Below, piece after piece: positions 43,666 through 52,274 of a stretch of 64,000 nt of DNA; positions within the stretch are counted from its first letter, which is position 1, and the number at the start of each line of letters is the position of its first letter. The stretch is taken from contig NZ_QYUL01000001.1 in NCBI RefSeq assembly GCF_003590795.1, positions 126,501 through 190,500 of the forward strand. Reading direction: 5' to 3'. The translations under genes were made by a program, and so were the position numbers. The notes beneath the pieces were generated by a model. The model did no database searches. It was not told the DNA's origin and saw only the letters and a list, made by a program, of their open reading frames with translations. The DNA comes from Azospirillum cavernae (GTDB taxonomy: Bacteria; Pseudomonadota; Alphaproteobacteria; Azospirillales; Azospirillaceae).

Positions 43666-45606
43666 TCAATCCGCCCCTGACAAAATTCTTCCCTTGTCGG
43701 CAGACCCCGGTTCCGCGACCGGCGTCGGTTTCTGTCCGGCGTCTTCGGCAGTCGCCACCAACCGCCACAATTCCGTCGTGCCGCTGCGTCCGCGCAGGGA
43801 GCGTCCGCCCTGGCGGACCAGCGGGGCGGCTCCGCCCCCCTTGGCGGCGGTGACGCCGCTGGTCAGCACGATGACCTCCGCCTCGCCCTGAAGCGCGGCG
43901 GACAATTCCTCGATCCGGGCGGCGACGTTCACCGTGTCGCCGACGATGGTGTAATTGATCCGGTTGGCCGAGCCGATGTTGCCGACCACCACCGGGCCGC
44001 TGTGCAGGCCGATTCGCACGCGGATCGGCTCTTGCCCGGCGCCGACCCGTTTGCCGTTGTCGGCCAGCACCGCGTGATGGATGGCGTGGGCGGCGCGCAG
44101 CGCGCGGGCGGCGTGGTCTTCCTGTTTTTCGGGGGCGCCCCAGAAGGCCATCAGCGAATCGCCGATGAATTTGTCCACCGTGCCGCCCTCCGCCTCGATG
44201 CAGGCGGCGAGCAGGGTGAAATGCTCGTTCAGCAGGGTGGCGGTGTCGGCGGCGCTGCGGTGTTCGGCCATGCGGGAAAAGCCGCGAATGTCGGTGAACA
44301 TCACCGTCACCTCGCGCAGCACCGAATCCAGCCCGTCGCCCTGTGTTTCGCGCTGGCGCATCAGGCGCAGCACCAGCGCCTTGGGCACATAGGTTTCAAA
44401 CCAGCGCAGGCCCGCGACCATCGCGTTGAAGGCGGTGGCGGCGCGCGCCATTTCCTGCAAGCGCGAGTCGGGCAGATCGGCGATGGTCTGGAACTCGAAC
44501 GCGCGGACTCGGTCGGCGGCCTCGGCCAGCCGGGCGACCTGGCGGCTGATCTTGCGCCCGACAAACAGCGCGACCGCCACCGAAATCAGCAGGATGGCCA
44601 GCCCGGCCAGCCCGGTCTTGACCAGCCGTTGAACCTCGCCATTCATCTCGCTTTCGCGGAAGCCGATGCCGATGATCCATTCCCGCTGGCCATAGCCCGC
44701 CATCGACCGCATCAGAAACAGGTAATCGTCGCCCGCGATGTGGACGGATTGACCCTCCACCCGCTTTTTCAGCGCCTGAACCGGCACGCCCTTGCTCCAC
44801 AGCGCGGCGAGCGCCGGGTCGTCCACCTGGTCGATGCGCGGCAGCGGCGGGCCGTCGGGCTTGTTGGAGAAATCGAAGCTTCGCCCGACCAGGGCCGGGT
44901 GGGCCAAAACATGCTCATGATCGTACAAGACAAAGGCGTTCAGCCCCTGTTCGACATAGAGCACCGACAAAAAGCGCGACAGATCGCCCAGCGACACGCC
45001 GACTGCCACCTGCCCCAGATAGCGGCCGTCGCGCCGCACCGGCTGGTAGAGCGTGATGAGGCTGTTCGAGGCCTCCTTCAGCCAAAAGGGATCGGCCCAG
45101 GCGGCGGCGCCCCGGCTGGGGCCGTTCAGAACCTCGGGCGGGATGCCGTCGTCGCCTTGCATGTCCATGGCCCCGGCCATCAAGCCGCCGTTCAACCGCC
45201 CGGCCTGCGCGCCGGTCAGGTCGGGGCGCAGGAAGGCGATTCCGGTCACGTCGGGGGCCGCCGCCAGCGCGCCGCGCAGGGTGATGGTCAGCCGGTCGGC
45301 GTCGTCGGGATCCAACTCCCCGCGCTCGATCAGACCGGCGACGAAGCGGGCCATGTCGCGGGCGGGATCCAGTTGGTGGCGGACTCGCACCTCGACCCCG
45401 GCCAGCGCCAGATCGGCCTTGTCGTTCAGCAGGGCGAATGTGTTGGTGCTGGCGCTGACCAGCCCCAGAACCAGAACGCTGGCCACCGCCGCCAGCATCA
45501 GCGAGCCGAAGCCAGCCACCAGAACCGCCGCGATGGGCAAGCGAATCCGTTTCCGGGGCGCGAGCCGGGCGCTGTCCGTCGGGGACGCTGGGGGGCTGTC
45601 AAGCAT
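43666..45606 (-). CDS. Membrane class III adenylate/guanylate cyclase with periplasmic sensor
   Basis: The start chosen is MLDSPPAS (45606); an in-frame ATG lies 14 codons upstream. The protein has 646 residues. TM1 is ~25-50, followed by a large periplasmic Cache-like domain (~55-330), TM2 near LAGLAILLISVAVALFVG, a HAMP-like linker and a class III cyclase domain at the C-terminus. Catalytic elements are FTDIRGFS (first metal Asp), GDSLMAFWGAP (second metal Asp), TVDKFIGD (substrate Lys) and INYTIVGDTVNVAARIE (Asp, Asn and Arg). The Lys/Asp pair favours ATP, that is cAMP production. It senses an unknown periplasmic signal and is transcribed alone. Confidence 0.9.
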   Translation of the reverse strand: MLDSPPASPTDSARLAPRKRIRLPIAAVLVAGFGSLMLAAVASVLVLGLVSASTNTFALLNDKADLALAGVEVRVRHQLDPARDMARFVAGLIERGELDPDDADRLTITLRGALAAAPDVTGIAFLRPDLTGAQAGRLNGGLMAGAMDMQGDDGIPPEVLNGPSRGAAAWADPFWLKEASNSLITLYQPVRRDGRYLGQVAVGVSLGDLSRFLSVLYVEQGLNAFVLYDHEHVLAHPALVGRSFDFSNKPDGPPLPRIDQVDDPALAALWSKGVPVQALKKRVEGQSVHIAGDDYLFLMRSMAGYGQREWIIGIGFRESEMNGEVQRLVKTGLAGLAILLISVAVALFVGRKISRQVARLAEAADRVRAFEFQTIADLPDSRLQEMARAATAFNAMVAGLRWFETYVPKALVLRLMRQRETQGDGLDSVLREVTVMFTDIRGFSRMAEHRSAADTATLLNEHFTLLAACIEAEGGTVDKFIGDSLMAFWGAPEKQEDHAARALRAAHAIHHAVLADNGKRVGAGQEPIRVRIGLHSGPVVVGNIGSANRINYTIVGDTVNVAARIEELSAALQGEAEVIVLTSGVTAAKGGGAAPLVRQGGRSLRGRSGTTELWRLVATAEDAGQKPTPVAEPGSADKGRILSGAD

Positions 45607-45747
45607 GGCGGGCAAATTAGCCGACAGGGCTGGATTGGGGCAACCCACGCGGCGCCCGCGACGGGTGAAATAAAAAAGAATTCACGCGGCGATCCTGAAC
45701 GGCGGCGCTCTTGCCGGACAGGGGCGGGAGCGTCATAGGGTTGAGTC

Positions 45748-46671
45748 ATGAAACCCCGTCGCCATTGCCTGAAGCTTGCGGCGATCCTCCTGCCGCCACT
45801 GACCGCCGCGCCCGCCATCGCGGCGTCGGCGGAGACCTGGCGCGTGGTCGCGGTGGTCGATGGCGACACGCTGGCGTTGGAGGATGGGCGGCAGGTCCGC
45901 TTGGCGGGGATCGAGGCGGCGAAACCGCCCCGATACGCCGCCGCCGATGGTGGCCGTCCCTGGCCGCTGGCCAAGGCGGCGACGGCGGCGCTGAGTGAAC
46001 TGGCGTTGGGGCGGATGGTGACGCCGCGCGGGGCCGTTTTGGTGGACCGGCACGGGCGGCTGCTGGCCCATCTGCTGCGCGAGGATGGGCTGTGGTTGCA
46101 GGCGGAGATGCTGGCGCGCGGCCACGCCCGCGTCCACACCCGGCCCGACGCCCGCGCCTTCGCCGCCGAGATGCTGGCGACCGAGGATGGCGCGCGCAAC
46201 GCCCAGCGCGGCCTGTGGCGAACCCGCGTCTACGCCCTTCGCCCCGCCGATCCCGACGCGCTGGCCCGCGACCGCGACAGCTTCCAGATTGTGGAGGGAC
46301 GGGTGCTGCGCGTCACCAAGACCGGCGGCGAGGCCTATCTGGATTTCGGCGCGGATTGGCGCACCGACGTCACCGTCCACATCGCCCGCCCGGTGATGCG
46401 CGACTTCGCCAAGGCGGGCATCGACCCGCTGTCTTATGAGGGCAAACGAATCCGCGTTCGGGGCTGGATCGGCCTGCGCAGCGGCCCCATGATTGAGGCG
46501 AACCACCCGGAGCAGATCGAACGGTTGGAGGGCGGGGCCGTGACCGTGCCGTCGTCACCGCCGTCACAGCAACCGCCGCCGCCGCCCCGATCCGCGTCCG
46601 CTGTTCGGCCCCCCGATACCGCGCCGGACGCTCATCCTGACGCCCATCTTGAGGAGGAGGACCCTGAATGA
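45748..46671 (+). CDS. Exported thermonuclease-like protein with altered active site
   Basis: The protein has 307 residues with a signal peptide (~1-26). The SNase fold spans ~30-150: VVDGDTLALEDGRQVRLAGIEAAKP and VDRHGRLLAHLLREDGLWLQAEML. The metal Asp and both Arg positions remain, but the motif GIDAPE reads GIEAAK, putting Lys where the catalytic Glu should be; nuclease activity is doubtful. A second domain (~165-250, FQIVEGRVLRVTKTGGEAYLDFGADWRTDVTVHI...IRVRGWIGLRSGPMIEANHPEQIE) looks like an OB fold. The Pro-rich acidic tail overlaps the next gene by 4 bp (ATGA), so it is coupled to the cytochrome gene. Confidence 0.8.
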   Translation: MKPRRHCLKLAAILLPPLTAAPAIAASAETWRVVAVVDGDTLALEDGRQVRLAGIEAAKPPRYAAADGGRPWPLAKAATAALSELALGRMVTPRGAVLVDRHGRLLAHLLREDGLWLQAEMLARGHARVHTRPDARAFAAEMLATEDGARNAQRGLWRTRVYALRPADPDALARDRDSFQIVEGRVLRVTKTGGEAYLDFGADWRTDVTVHIARPVMRDFAKAGIDPLSYEGKRIRVRGWIGLRSGPMIEANHPEQIERLEGGAVTVPSSPPSQQPPPPPRSASAVRPPDTAPDAHPDAHLEEEDPE

Positions 46672-47498
46672 TCGCACGCCTGCTGACCGCCTGCCTGTTT
46701 CTGGTCGCCATGGTTCTGCCGGTCCAGGCCGCCGGGCCGGTGTTGACCATCGTCCTTGCGGGCGTCGAACGGACCATCGACCGCGACGCCCTGCTCGCCC
46801 GCTCCGACGTGGTGACGGTCGATATTCCGAACGACGTTTCCTATGGCCGTCCGATGCGCTACCGCGCCGTGCCGCTGGCCAGCCTGATCGCCGCCGACCA
46901 ATTTCCCAAGGACGCGGTGCTGGAGGGCATCGCCAGCGACGGTTTTGCCGCGCTGTTGCCGCCGGAGCTGTGTTTGCGCACCGCCGACAGCGGGTCGGTC
47001 GCCTTTCTGGCGGTGGAGCCGCCCGATCAACCCTGGCCGCCGCTGCCGGGCAAGGAGGTTTCCGCCGGTCCCTTCTATCTAGTGTGGGTGCGGCCCGAGG
47101 CGTCGGGCGTGCGCAGCGAACAATGGCCTTACCAGCTCGCCCGCTTCGCCAGCACCGACAGCCCGTTGAAGCGCTGGCCGCAATTGGCGGTGGACGCCGC
47201 GCTGCCGCCGGATTCGCCGATCCGCGCCGGGCAAACCGCCTTCGTCACCCAATGCATGGCCTGCCACACGCTGAACGGGGCGGGCAGCGCCAATGTCGGG
47301 CCGGATCTGAACCGCCCGATGAACCCGACCGAATATCTGACCCCGTCGGGGCTGGCCAAGCTGATCCGCGACCCGCGCGCGGTGCGGAGCTGGCCCAACC
47401 AGCAGATGCCCGGCTTTGACGTCGGCATGCTGAGCGACGGCGATTTGGAGCGGGTCATCGCCTATCTGACCCACATGGCCGGGCGGAAGACGCCGTAA
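46668..47498 (+). CDS. Exported two-domain cytochrome c
   Basis: The protein has 276 residues with a signal peptide (~1-21). The N-terminal domain (~24-150) has the form of a small sulfite-oxidase/molybdopterin-like fold used as a binding module: PVLTIVLAGVERTIDRDALLARSDVVTVDIP, YGRPMRYRAVPLASLI, and GPFYLVWVRPEAS. The C-terminal domain (~195-270) is a class I cytochrome c with CMACH haem site, GPDLNRPMN and axial Met in NQQMPGFD. It should carry electrons in the periplasm. It is translationally coupled to the nuclease-like gene upstream. Its donor and acceptor are unknown; a role with the quinoprotein dehydrogenase 44 kb away cannot be claimed. Confidence 0.8.
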   Translation: MIARLLTACLFLVAMVLPVQAAGPVLTIVLAGVERTIDRDALLARSDVVTVDIPNDVSYGRPMRYRAVPLASLIAADQFPKDAVLEGIASDGFAALLPPELCLRTADSGSVAFLAVEPPDQPWPPLPGKEVSAGPFYLVWVRPEASGVRSEQWPYQLARFASTDSPLKRWPQLAVDAALPPDSPIRAGQTAFVTQCMACHTLNGAGSANVGPDLNRPMNPTEYLTPSGLAKLIRDPRAVRSWPNQQMPGFDVGMLSDGDLERVIAYLTHMAGRKTP

Positions 47499-47601
47499 AA
47501 TCGTCGCGGCCTTGGGGTTTTGCCCGCTGGCGCAACCCCGCGTCGGTCCTTTACACTCGTGGCTCGCACCACAGGACCGACGCCCCCAAGGATCCCCGCT
47601 T

Positions 47602-48552
47602 ATGCCCCGCAGCGAATTTTACCCGCCCATCGACCCGTATCAGGCCGGAACGATCGCGGTGGACGATCTGCACACGGTCTATTGGGAGCAGGCGGGCAAC
47701 CCGCGCGGCGTGCCGGTGATGTTCCTGCATGGCGGGCCGGGGGCGGGCGCCTCGCCGACCCACCGCCGCTTTTTCGACCCGGCCCATTACCGCGTCGTCG
47801 TGATGGACCAGCGCGGGGCCGGGCGCTCCACCCCGCTGGGCGAAACGCGGGAGAACACCACCGAACGGCTGGTTGAGGACATCGAAACCCTGCGCCGCCA
47901 TCTGGGGATCGAGCGCTGGCATTTGTTCGGCGGTTCCTGGGGATCCACCCTGGCGCTGGCCTACGCCCAGACCCACCCGGAACGTTGCCTGGGCCTGATC
48001 CTGCGCGGCATCTTCCTGATGCGCAAAAGCGAGATCGACTGGTTCCTCTATTCGATGCGCGTGCTGTTCCCGGAAGCATGGTCGGCCTTCGCCGCCCACA
48101 TCCCGCAGAAGGAGCAGGGCGACCTGCTGGAAGCCTATTGGAGGCGGCTGGATTCGCCCGACCGCGCGACTCGTCTGGCGGCGGCGCGGGTGTGGAGCGT
48201 CTATGAGGGAAGCTGTTCGTCTTTGCTGCCCTCGCCCGAGTTGATCGCGGCGAGCGGCGAGGACACCCACGCCCTGGGGCTGGCGCGGATCGAGGCGCAT
48301 TATTTTCGCGCCAACCGCTTCACCCCGGAAGACAAGCTGCTGCGCGACGTCCACCGCATCCGCCATATCCCTGGCGCCATCGTGCAGGGGCGCTATGACG
48401 TGGTCTGCCCGGTGGTGTCCGCCGACGAATTGCACCGCGCGTGGCCGGAGGCCGATTACCGGATCGTCCCCGACGCCGGCCATTCCGCGATGGAACCCGG
48501 CATCCGCGCCGCGCTGGTCCAGGCGACGGAGCGCTTCAAGGAGTATCGCTGA
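47602..48552 (+). CDS. pip: Proline iminopeptidase (prolyl aminopeptidase)
   Basis: The start is MPRSEFYPPIDPY at 47602, the conserved N-terminus. The protein has 316 residues. The alpha/beta hydrolase core shows VMFLHGGPGAGASPTHRRFFDPAHYRVVVMDQRGAGRSTP, the nucleophile elbow GGSWGSTLALAYAQTHPER, the acid in GAIVQGRYDVVCP and the histidine in VPDAGHSAMEPG. These are the marks of peptidase family S33 prolyl aminopeptidase, which removes N-terminal proline from peptides in the cytoplasm. The last 17 bases overlap the end of the antisense LysR remnant. Confidence 0.93.
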   Translation: MPRSEFYPPIDPYQAGTIAVDDLHTVYWEQAGNPRGVPVMFLHGGPGAGASPTHRRFFDPAHYRVVVMDQRGAGRSTPLGETRENTTERLVEDIETLRRHLGIERWHLFGGSWGSTLALAYAQTHPERCLGLILRGIFLMRKSEIDWFLYSMRVLFPEAWSAFAAHIPQKEQGDLLEAYWRRLDSPDRATRLAAARVWSVYEGSCSSLLPSPELIAASGEDTHALGLARIEAHYFRANRFTPEDKLLRDVHRIRHIPGAIVQGRYDVVCPVVSADELHRAWPEADYRIVPDAGHSAMEPGIRAALVQATERFKEYR

Positions 48553-48787
48553 GCGGCGGATTGGGGGATGGCGCGCTGCGCCAGATCCAGGCGTGGAAAG
48601 CCCGCATTCCGGGGGTGATGTGCTTTGACTTCAGCAAGGTCAGCCAATAGCCGCCCGGCGTGACGTCGATGGCGAAGGGGCGGACGATCCGTCCGGATTC
48701 CAACGGGCGCGCAAACATCAGCGGCGGGGCCAGGGCGACGCCGTTCCCCTGATCGCGTTCCGCCTCAAACACAATCGGCTTCGGCAT
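48536..48787 (-). pseudogene. Truncated LysR-type regulator (effector-domain C-terminus only)
   Basis: The frame gives 83 residues: EAERDQGNGVALAPPLMFARPLESGRIVRPFAIDVTPGGYWLTLLKS then ITPGMRAFHAWI. This is the distal part of a LysR effector domain ('aGqGVALaPplf...L..GrLVrPF....gYWL......p....FrxWl', GcvA-like). The helix-turn-helix and the first ~200 residues are missing. Homology seems to stop just upstream of this frame, where the glycan island begins 18 bp away, so the gene was probably cut by insertion or deletion at about 48790-48806. The end overlaps pip by 17 bp. Confidence 0.75.
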
Positions 48788-48805
48788 GCGGGTGGCGGCG
48801 CGCCA

Positions 48806-50371
48806 TCACATCGGCGGTTCGTCCGGCGCTGGAGCGCAGGACCAGACCTCCAGCTCTTCCCCCCGCGACTGGCGATGATAGAGCGCCATGAAGGCCACTG
48901 AAACGGCGGCCGGTGTTGCCCGATCCGGAGAGAAGGGCGGGTTGGCCATCCCCAGCCAGTGCAGGCCATCACATCGGGAGAGATAACGATCGATGAACAA
49001 CTGGATGGCCTCTGGTTTGCCGAGGTCGATCCAGCTGTTGCTGGTCAGGATCAGGGGTTTGCCTTGACCGACCAGCCACGCCACCTCCCGGTTCAATTGC
49101 CGACTGCGGGGCGCTATGGCGACGGCCGCGTCCGGGTGATGCGATAGGAAGTCTACGACGGCTTGGTGCACCCGTTCAGCCTGCGGCGCCTTGGTTCCGG
49201 TCTTGACCGTTTCGTTGGCAGCATGGCTGGCTCCATCGGCCATGATCAGCAGGATGACCAGAGTCTGCCCCAGGGTCCGGGGGTTCCAGCCTGGTTGGGC
49301 GGTCGCGGCGACGCCGACCAACAGAGTGGTGTAAGGGACGAAGGGCAGCAAGTGCCAGACGCCGGCGCCGTCCACGGCCCCCAGAACGCACGTCACTGGC
49401 ATGCACAGGCACAGTCCCGCCAGCATAGCCCCGCGCGCGCGCCGTTCCGCCGGTGAGATGAACAAGGCGGGGGCCAACATGAGCAGGGCCATAATGCTGT
49501 TTTCCATCAGCATCTCGCCATGCACACCCACAGGCTTCAAGGCTGCCAGATAGGCCAGGTAGCCCGCTGGCGAGGCGCCAGCGCCGACAAAGGGAAGCAA
49601 GGCGCCCGCCAGACCGGCGATGCCGGTCAACACTATGTAACGGCTGGCTGCCGCAGGGGTGCGCGTCGGCAGGGCCGCCAGCAGCGCTGGTCCCAGGTAC
49701 AGGCCCCCCGATGGCTTCAGCGCGGTGGCGAGGCCGGCGCACAGGCCCAGCATCACGGCCCGGCCCACGTTGGGCGCCCAGGTCATGGCCAACAGCCCCA
49801 GGGATGACAGCAGCAGCAGAAAAGGGTCGGCGCGGAAGCCAACGCTGGGATAGATCCGCAGAATCAGCCCGGCGGTGGCCGCCGTGGCGAACAGGGCGGC
49901 GCCGCGGCTGGCGCCGCCGCGCCTGACCGCATACCAAGTGATGATCAGGCTTGCCGCCTCGGCCACCATGCCCGGCAAAGCCGCCAGCGGCGTGCCGATA
50001 CTGAACAAAGCCTGCATCGCGGCCAGGACACGATAGAGCAGCGGCCCGTACAGCAGGCCGTAGTATAAGCCGTCCGTCGGCAGGGGATACATGGGTTGTC
50101 CACGCAGCCAGGCTGCGGCGATCGCCGCGATGTTGTGGTTCCACGGGTCCAAGGGTCCATGGCGCAGGATGACGGCGTATTCGATCAGTCGGCTGACGAC
50201 GACCATGACGGTGGCGGCCCCGACCAGCAGGATGGCGGCCATGCCCCAGCGCCGGGCAAGGGGGCGCCGGGACAGGCGGGCCGCGAGGGCCAGGCCCAAG
50301 AGCGCCAAGCTCAGCAGAGCCAGCGGCTCGATTCTCATGAGTGGGTTGTGGATCGGGGCGTTCAGAAGCAT
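48806..50371 (-). CDS. Multi-spanning GT-C-type glycosyltransferase-like membrane protein
   Basis: The protein has 521 residues with ~11-12 transmembrane helices over residues 12-395, then a soluble tail. The first large periplasmic loop after TM2 contains LDPWNHNIAAIAAAWLRGQPMYPLPTDGLYYGLLYGPLLY, where an Asp near the membrane is typical of GT-C enzymes that use polyprenyl-phosphate sugars (GT39/87 type). The start overlaps the upstream GT2 gene by 10 bp, so the two are one operon; an alternative start is MRIEPLAL at 50338. Base and codon use is less GC-extreme than the neighbouring genes, which hints at transfer. Substrate unknown. Confidence 0.75.
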   Translation of the reverse strand: MLLNAPIHNPLMRIEPLALLSLALLGLALAARLSRRPLARRWGMAAILLVGAATVMVVVSRLIEYAVILRHGPLDPWNHNIAAIAAAWLRGQPMYPLPTDGLYYGLLYGPLLYRVLAAMQALFSIGTPLAALPGMVAEAASLIITWYAVRRGGASRGAALFATAATAGLILRIYPSVGFRADPFLLLLSSLGLLAMTWAPNVGRAVMLGLCAGLATALKPSGGLYLGPALLAALPTRTPAAASRYIVLTGIAGLAGALLPFVGAGASPAGYLAYLAALKPVGVHGEMLMENSIMALLMLAPALFISPAERRARGAMLAGLCLCMPVTCVLGAVDGAGVWHLLPFVPYTTLLVGVAATAQPGWNPRTLGQTLVILLIMADGASHAANETVKTGTKAPQAERVHQAVVDFLSHHPDAAVAIAPRSRQLNREVAWLVGQGKPLILTSNSWIDLGKPEAIQLFIDRYLSRCDGLHWLGMANPPFSPDRATPAAVSVAFMALYHRQSRGEELEVWSCAPAPDEPPM

Positions 50372-51360
50372 GGGGCGTCGCTGTAGGGGGCTGGATCGGC
50401 CGGTTCATCCCGGCTGCTGACCACGGCGCGGATGACGTATTGTGGACGGGCGCTGACGGTTTGGAAGGTCCGGCCCGCATACTCGCCGACCACGCCCAGC
50501 ATCGCCAACGACAGACCGGATGTCAGCAGCAGCGCCGCCAGCAGTCCGGCATCGCCCGTCACGGGGATGTCCAGCAACAGGTGCCGGACCAGCAGCGCGC
50601 CGCTCAGCAAGACGCCCCCCGCCATGGCGCCGATGCCCAGGAACGCGCTGAGGCGCAAAGGCAGGGTGGAGAAGTTTAGCGCGATGGACAGCCACAGGCG
50701 AACCAGGCGACGCAGGGTGTAGTTGCTGCGCCCGCCCGCCCGGGGCAGGTGCGCCACCCGCAGTCGGCCGATGGAGCGCGTGACCTGCAGCACCAGCCCG
50801 TCAACAAAGGGGAAGGGACCAGTATAACGGCAAGCCTCCCGCGCGACGAAGGCGGACAGGCAGCGGAAAGTCGACAGGTATAGCCCCGGCGGAAGCCCGA
50901 GCATCAGGGCGGCGGTGCGGTTGGCGAAGGCGCTGCCAACATTGCGGAACGCGCTGTGCCGCTTGCGGTCGCAATAGGTGTAGACCACGTCGTAGCCGCC
51001 GTCGCACGCGTGCCGGAACAGATGGATCACCGCCTCCGGTGGGTTTTGCAGGTCGTCGTCCATGGTGATGATGTAGGCGCCTCGGGCCAGACCCAGACCG
51101 GCCATGACGGCGTTGTGCTCTCCGAAATTGCGGGACAGCCGGGCGAAGGTGACGGGTACGCGGGACACCGTCCGCGCCAGCCGCTCGCAGACCGACCGAC
51201 TGTCGTCCACGCTGCCGTCGTCCACCAGGATGATCTCATGACCGCCTGGGATGGCGAGATTGGACAGCGCGGCCACCAGGGTCCCCACCGTTCTCGCCCC
51301 ATTGTAGACCGGAACCACGACGCTAAGCGCGCATGCCGGGGTATCCGCCGAGGGAGTCAT
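50362..51360 (-). CDS. GT2-family polyprenyl-phosphate glycosyltransferase
   Basis: The start is MTPSADTPA at 51360, overlapping the methyltransferase stop by 4 bp. The protein has 332 residues. The GT-A domain shows LSVVVPVYNGARTVGTLVAAL, IILVDDGSVDDS and the DXD-type metal site MDDDLQNPPEAV. Two C-terminal transmembrane helices (~235-256, 268-290) place it with the DPM1/GtrB/ArnC group, which moves a sugar from a nucleotide donor to undecaprenyl phosphate. The adjoining GT-C protein would then use that lipid-linked sugar in the periplasm. Target glycan unknown. Confidence 0.88.
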   Translation of the reverse strand: MTPSADTPACALSVVVPVYNGARTVGTLVAALSNLAIPGGHEIILVDDGSVDDSRSVCERLARTVSRVPVTFARLSRNFGEHNAVMAGLGLARGAYIITMDDDLQNPPEAVIHLFRHACDGGYDVVYTYCDRKRHSAFRNVGSAFANRTAALMLGLPPGLYLSTFRCLSAFVAREACRYTGPFPFVDGLVLQVTRSIGRLRVAHLPRAGGRSNYTLRRLVRLWLSIALNFSTLPLRLSAFLGIGAMAGGVLLSGALLVRHLLLDIPVTGDAGLLAALLLTSGLSLAMLGVVGEYAGRTFQTVSARPQYVIRAVVSSRDEPADPAPYSDAPCF

Positions 51361-52091
51361 GCTCTGGTCGCCACCGCCAGGACAGAGCCGCCGAAGGGCA
51401 GGGCGACGCCCCGTCGCAGGGCCACGCGCTCCAGTCCGCACAATCCGTTCAGCACTTGGTTCAAGGAGCCGGAAAAGCGGCCGACATCGGACGTCTCCGA
51501 GCCGTTGGGCCACAGCTTGCGGCGGGCCACCATCAGGGGGAACAGCACGGTGTTCCAATAGGTGACGAAAAGGGGCTTCAGCCCGGCGGCGCGCAGTTGC
51601 CCGCGCAAGGCCCCCGCCGTCGTCCGCCGCGCGTTCGCCACATGGCGATCATGGTCGGCCATCAGCCAGGCGTAGGCGGGGTGGTTCACCAAATACAATC
51701 CCCCCGGCTTCAGGCAGCGGCGCGCGTCCATCACCGCGCGGACCTCGTCAACCCCGGCGAGGGTCAGCACGTCGGTGGAGATGACGATGTCCATGCTGGC
51801 GTCGGGGAAGGGCAGGCGGTCGACGCTGGCGACCGCGACCGCGCCGCCCGTCTTGGCCCGTGTCCGCAGGCAGGCCGTCCGCGACAGGTCGATGCCGTGC
51901 AGGGTCGCCTGCGGCCACGCTTGGCGCAGGCGGACCATCATGCCGCCGGTGCCGCAGCCCGCGTCCAGGATGACCGGCGCCGTGGTCGTCAGATGACGGT
52001 TCAGGGATAAGATCACCAGCTCTTGCAGGCAGCGATACCACCACATCGTGCCATCCGCTTTGTCCATCAACGCGTACTCGATTTCATCCAT
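51357..52091 (-). CDS. Class I SAM-dependent methyltransferase
   Basis: The start is MDEIEYALMDK at 52091; the frame extends upstream into the hairpin but a GAG-containing site fits this ATG. The protein has 244 residues. Motif I is VILDAGCGTGGMMVRL, followed by the acidic residue in LHGIDLS, motif with MDIVISTDVL and KPGGLYLVNHPAYAWL. It has the class I fold used by small-molecule and glycan methyltransferases. It is the first gene of the three-gene island and overlaps the GT2 gene (ATGA), so it probably methylates a sugar or lipid carrier in that pathway. Confidence 0.85.
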   Translation of the reverse strand: MDEIEYALMDKADGTMWWYRCLQELVILSLNRHLTTTAPVILDAGCGTGGMMVRLRQAWPQATLHGIDLSRTACLRTRAKTGGAVAVASVDRLPFPDASMDIVISTDVLTLAGVDEVRAVMDARRCLKPGGLYLVNHPAYAWLMADHDRHVANARRTTAGALRGQLRAAGLKPLFVTYWNTVLFPLMVARRKLWPNGSETSDVGRFSGSLNQVLNGLCGLERVALRRGVALPFGGSVLAVATRA

Positions 52092-52120
52092 GCGGATCTC
52101 ATTTCCAGCGATGGCGCATG

Positions 52121-52177
52121 CTAAGCAGGTTTTCCAAACTCCGCCCACATATGGGCGGGCTTGGAAAACCTGCTTAG
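52121..52177. repeat. 57-bp two-stage inverted repeat (long perfect hairpin)
   Basis: CTAAGCAGGTTTTCCAA (52121-52137) is exactly inverted at 52161-52177 (TTGGAAAACCTGCTTAG). Inside it CCGCCCA (52141-52147) is inverted at TGGGCGG (52152-52158). This makes a 24-bp interrupted stem with a 4-nt loop. It lies 29 bp before the first gene of the glycan island and ~100 bp before the beta-lactamase. It has no T-tract and no integron core site. It could be a boundary element of the island, a cruciform target or an unusual terminator. Confidence 0.85.
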
Positions 52178-52274
52178 GAACTCGACCGATTTATCATCGT
52201 TTGCCCGCCGCTCGCCAGCCCCTTACTCCTTGCCCAACGCCAATCAACGCCGCATGAACGCAAGGAGAGACTCA

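Noticed and set aside
52121..52177. Integron attC site or ordinary Rho-independent terminator
   Set aside because: No GTTRRRY/RYYYAAC core sites, no integrase gene nearby, and no T-tract after the stem.
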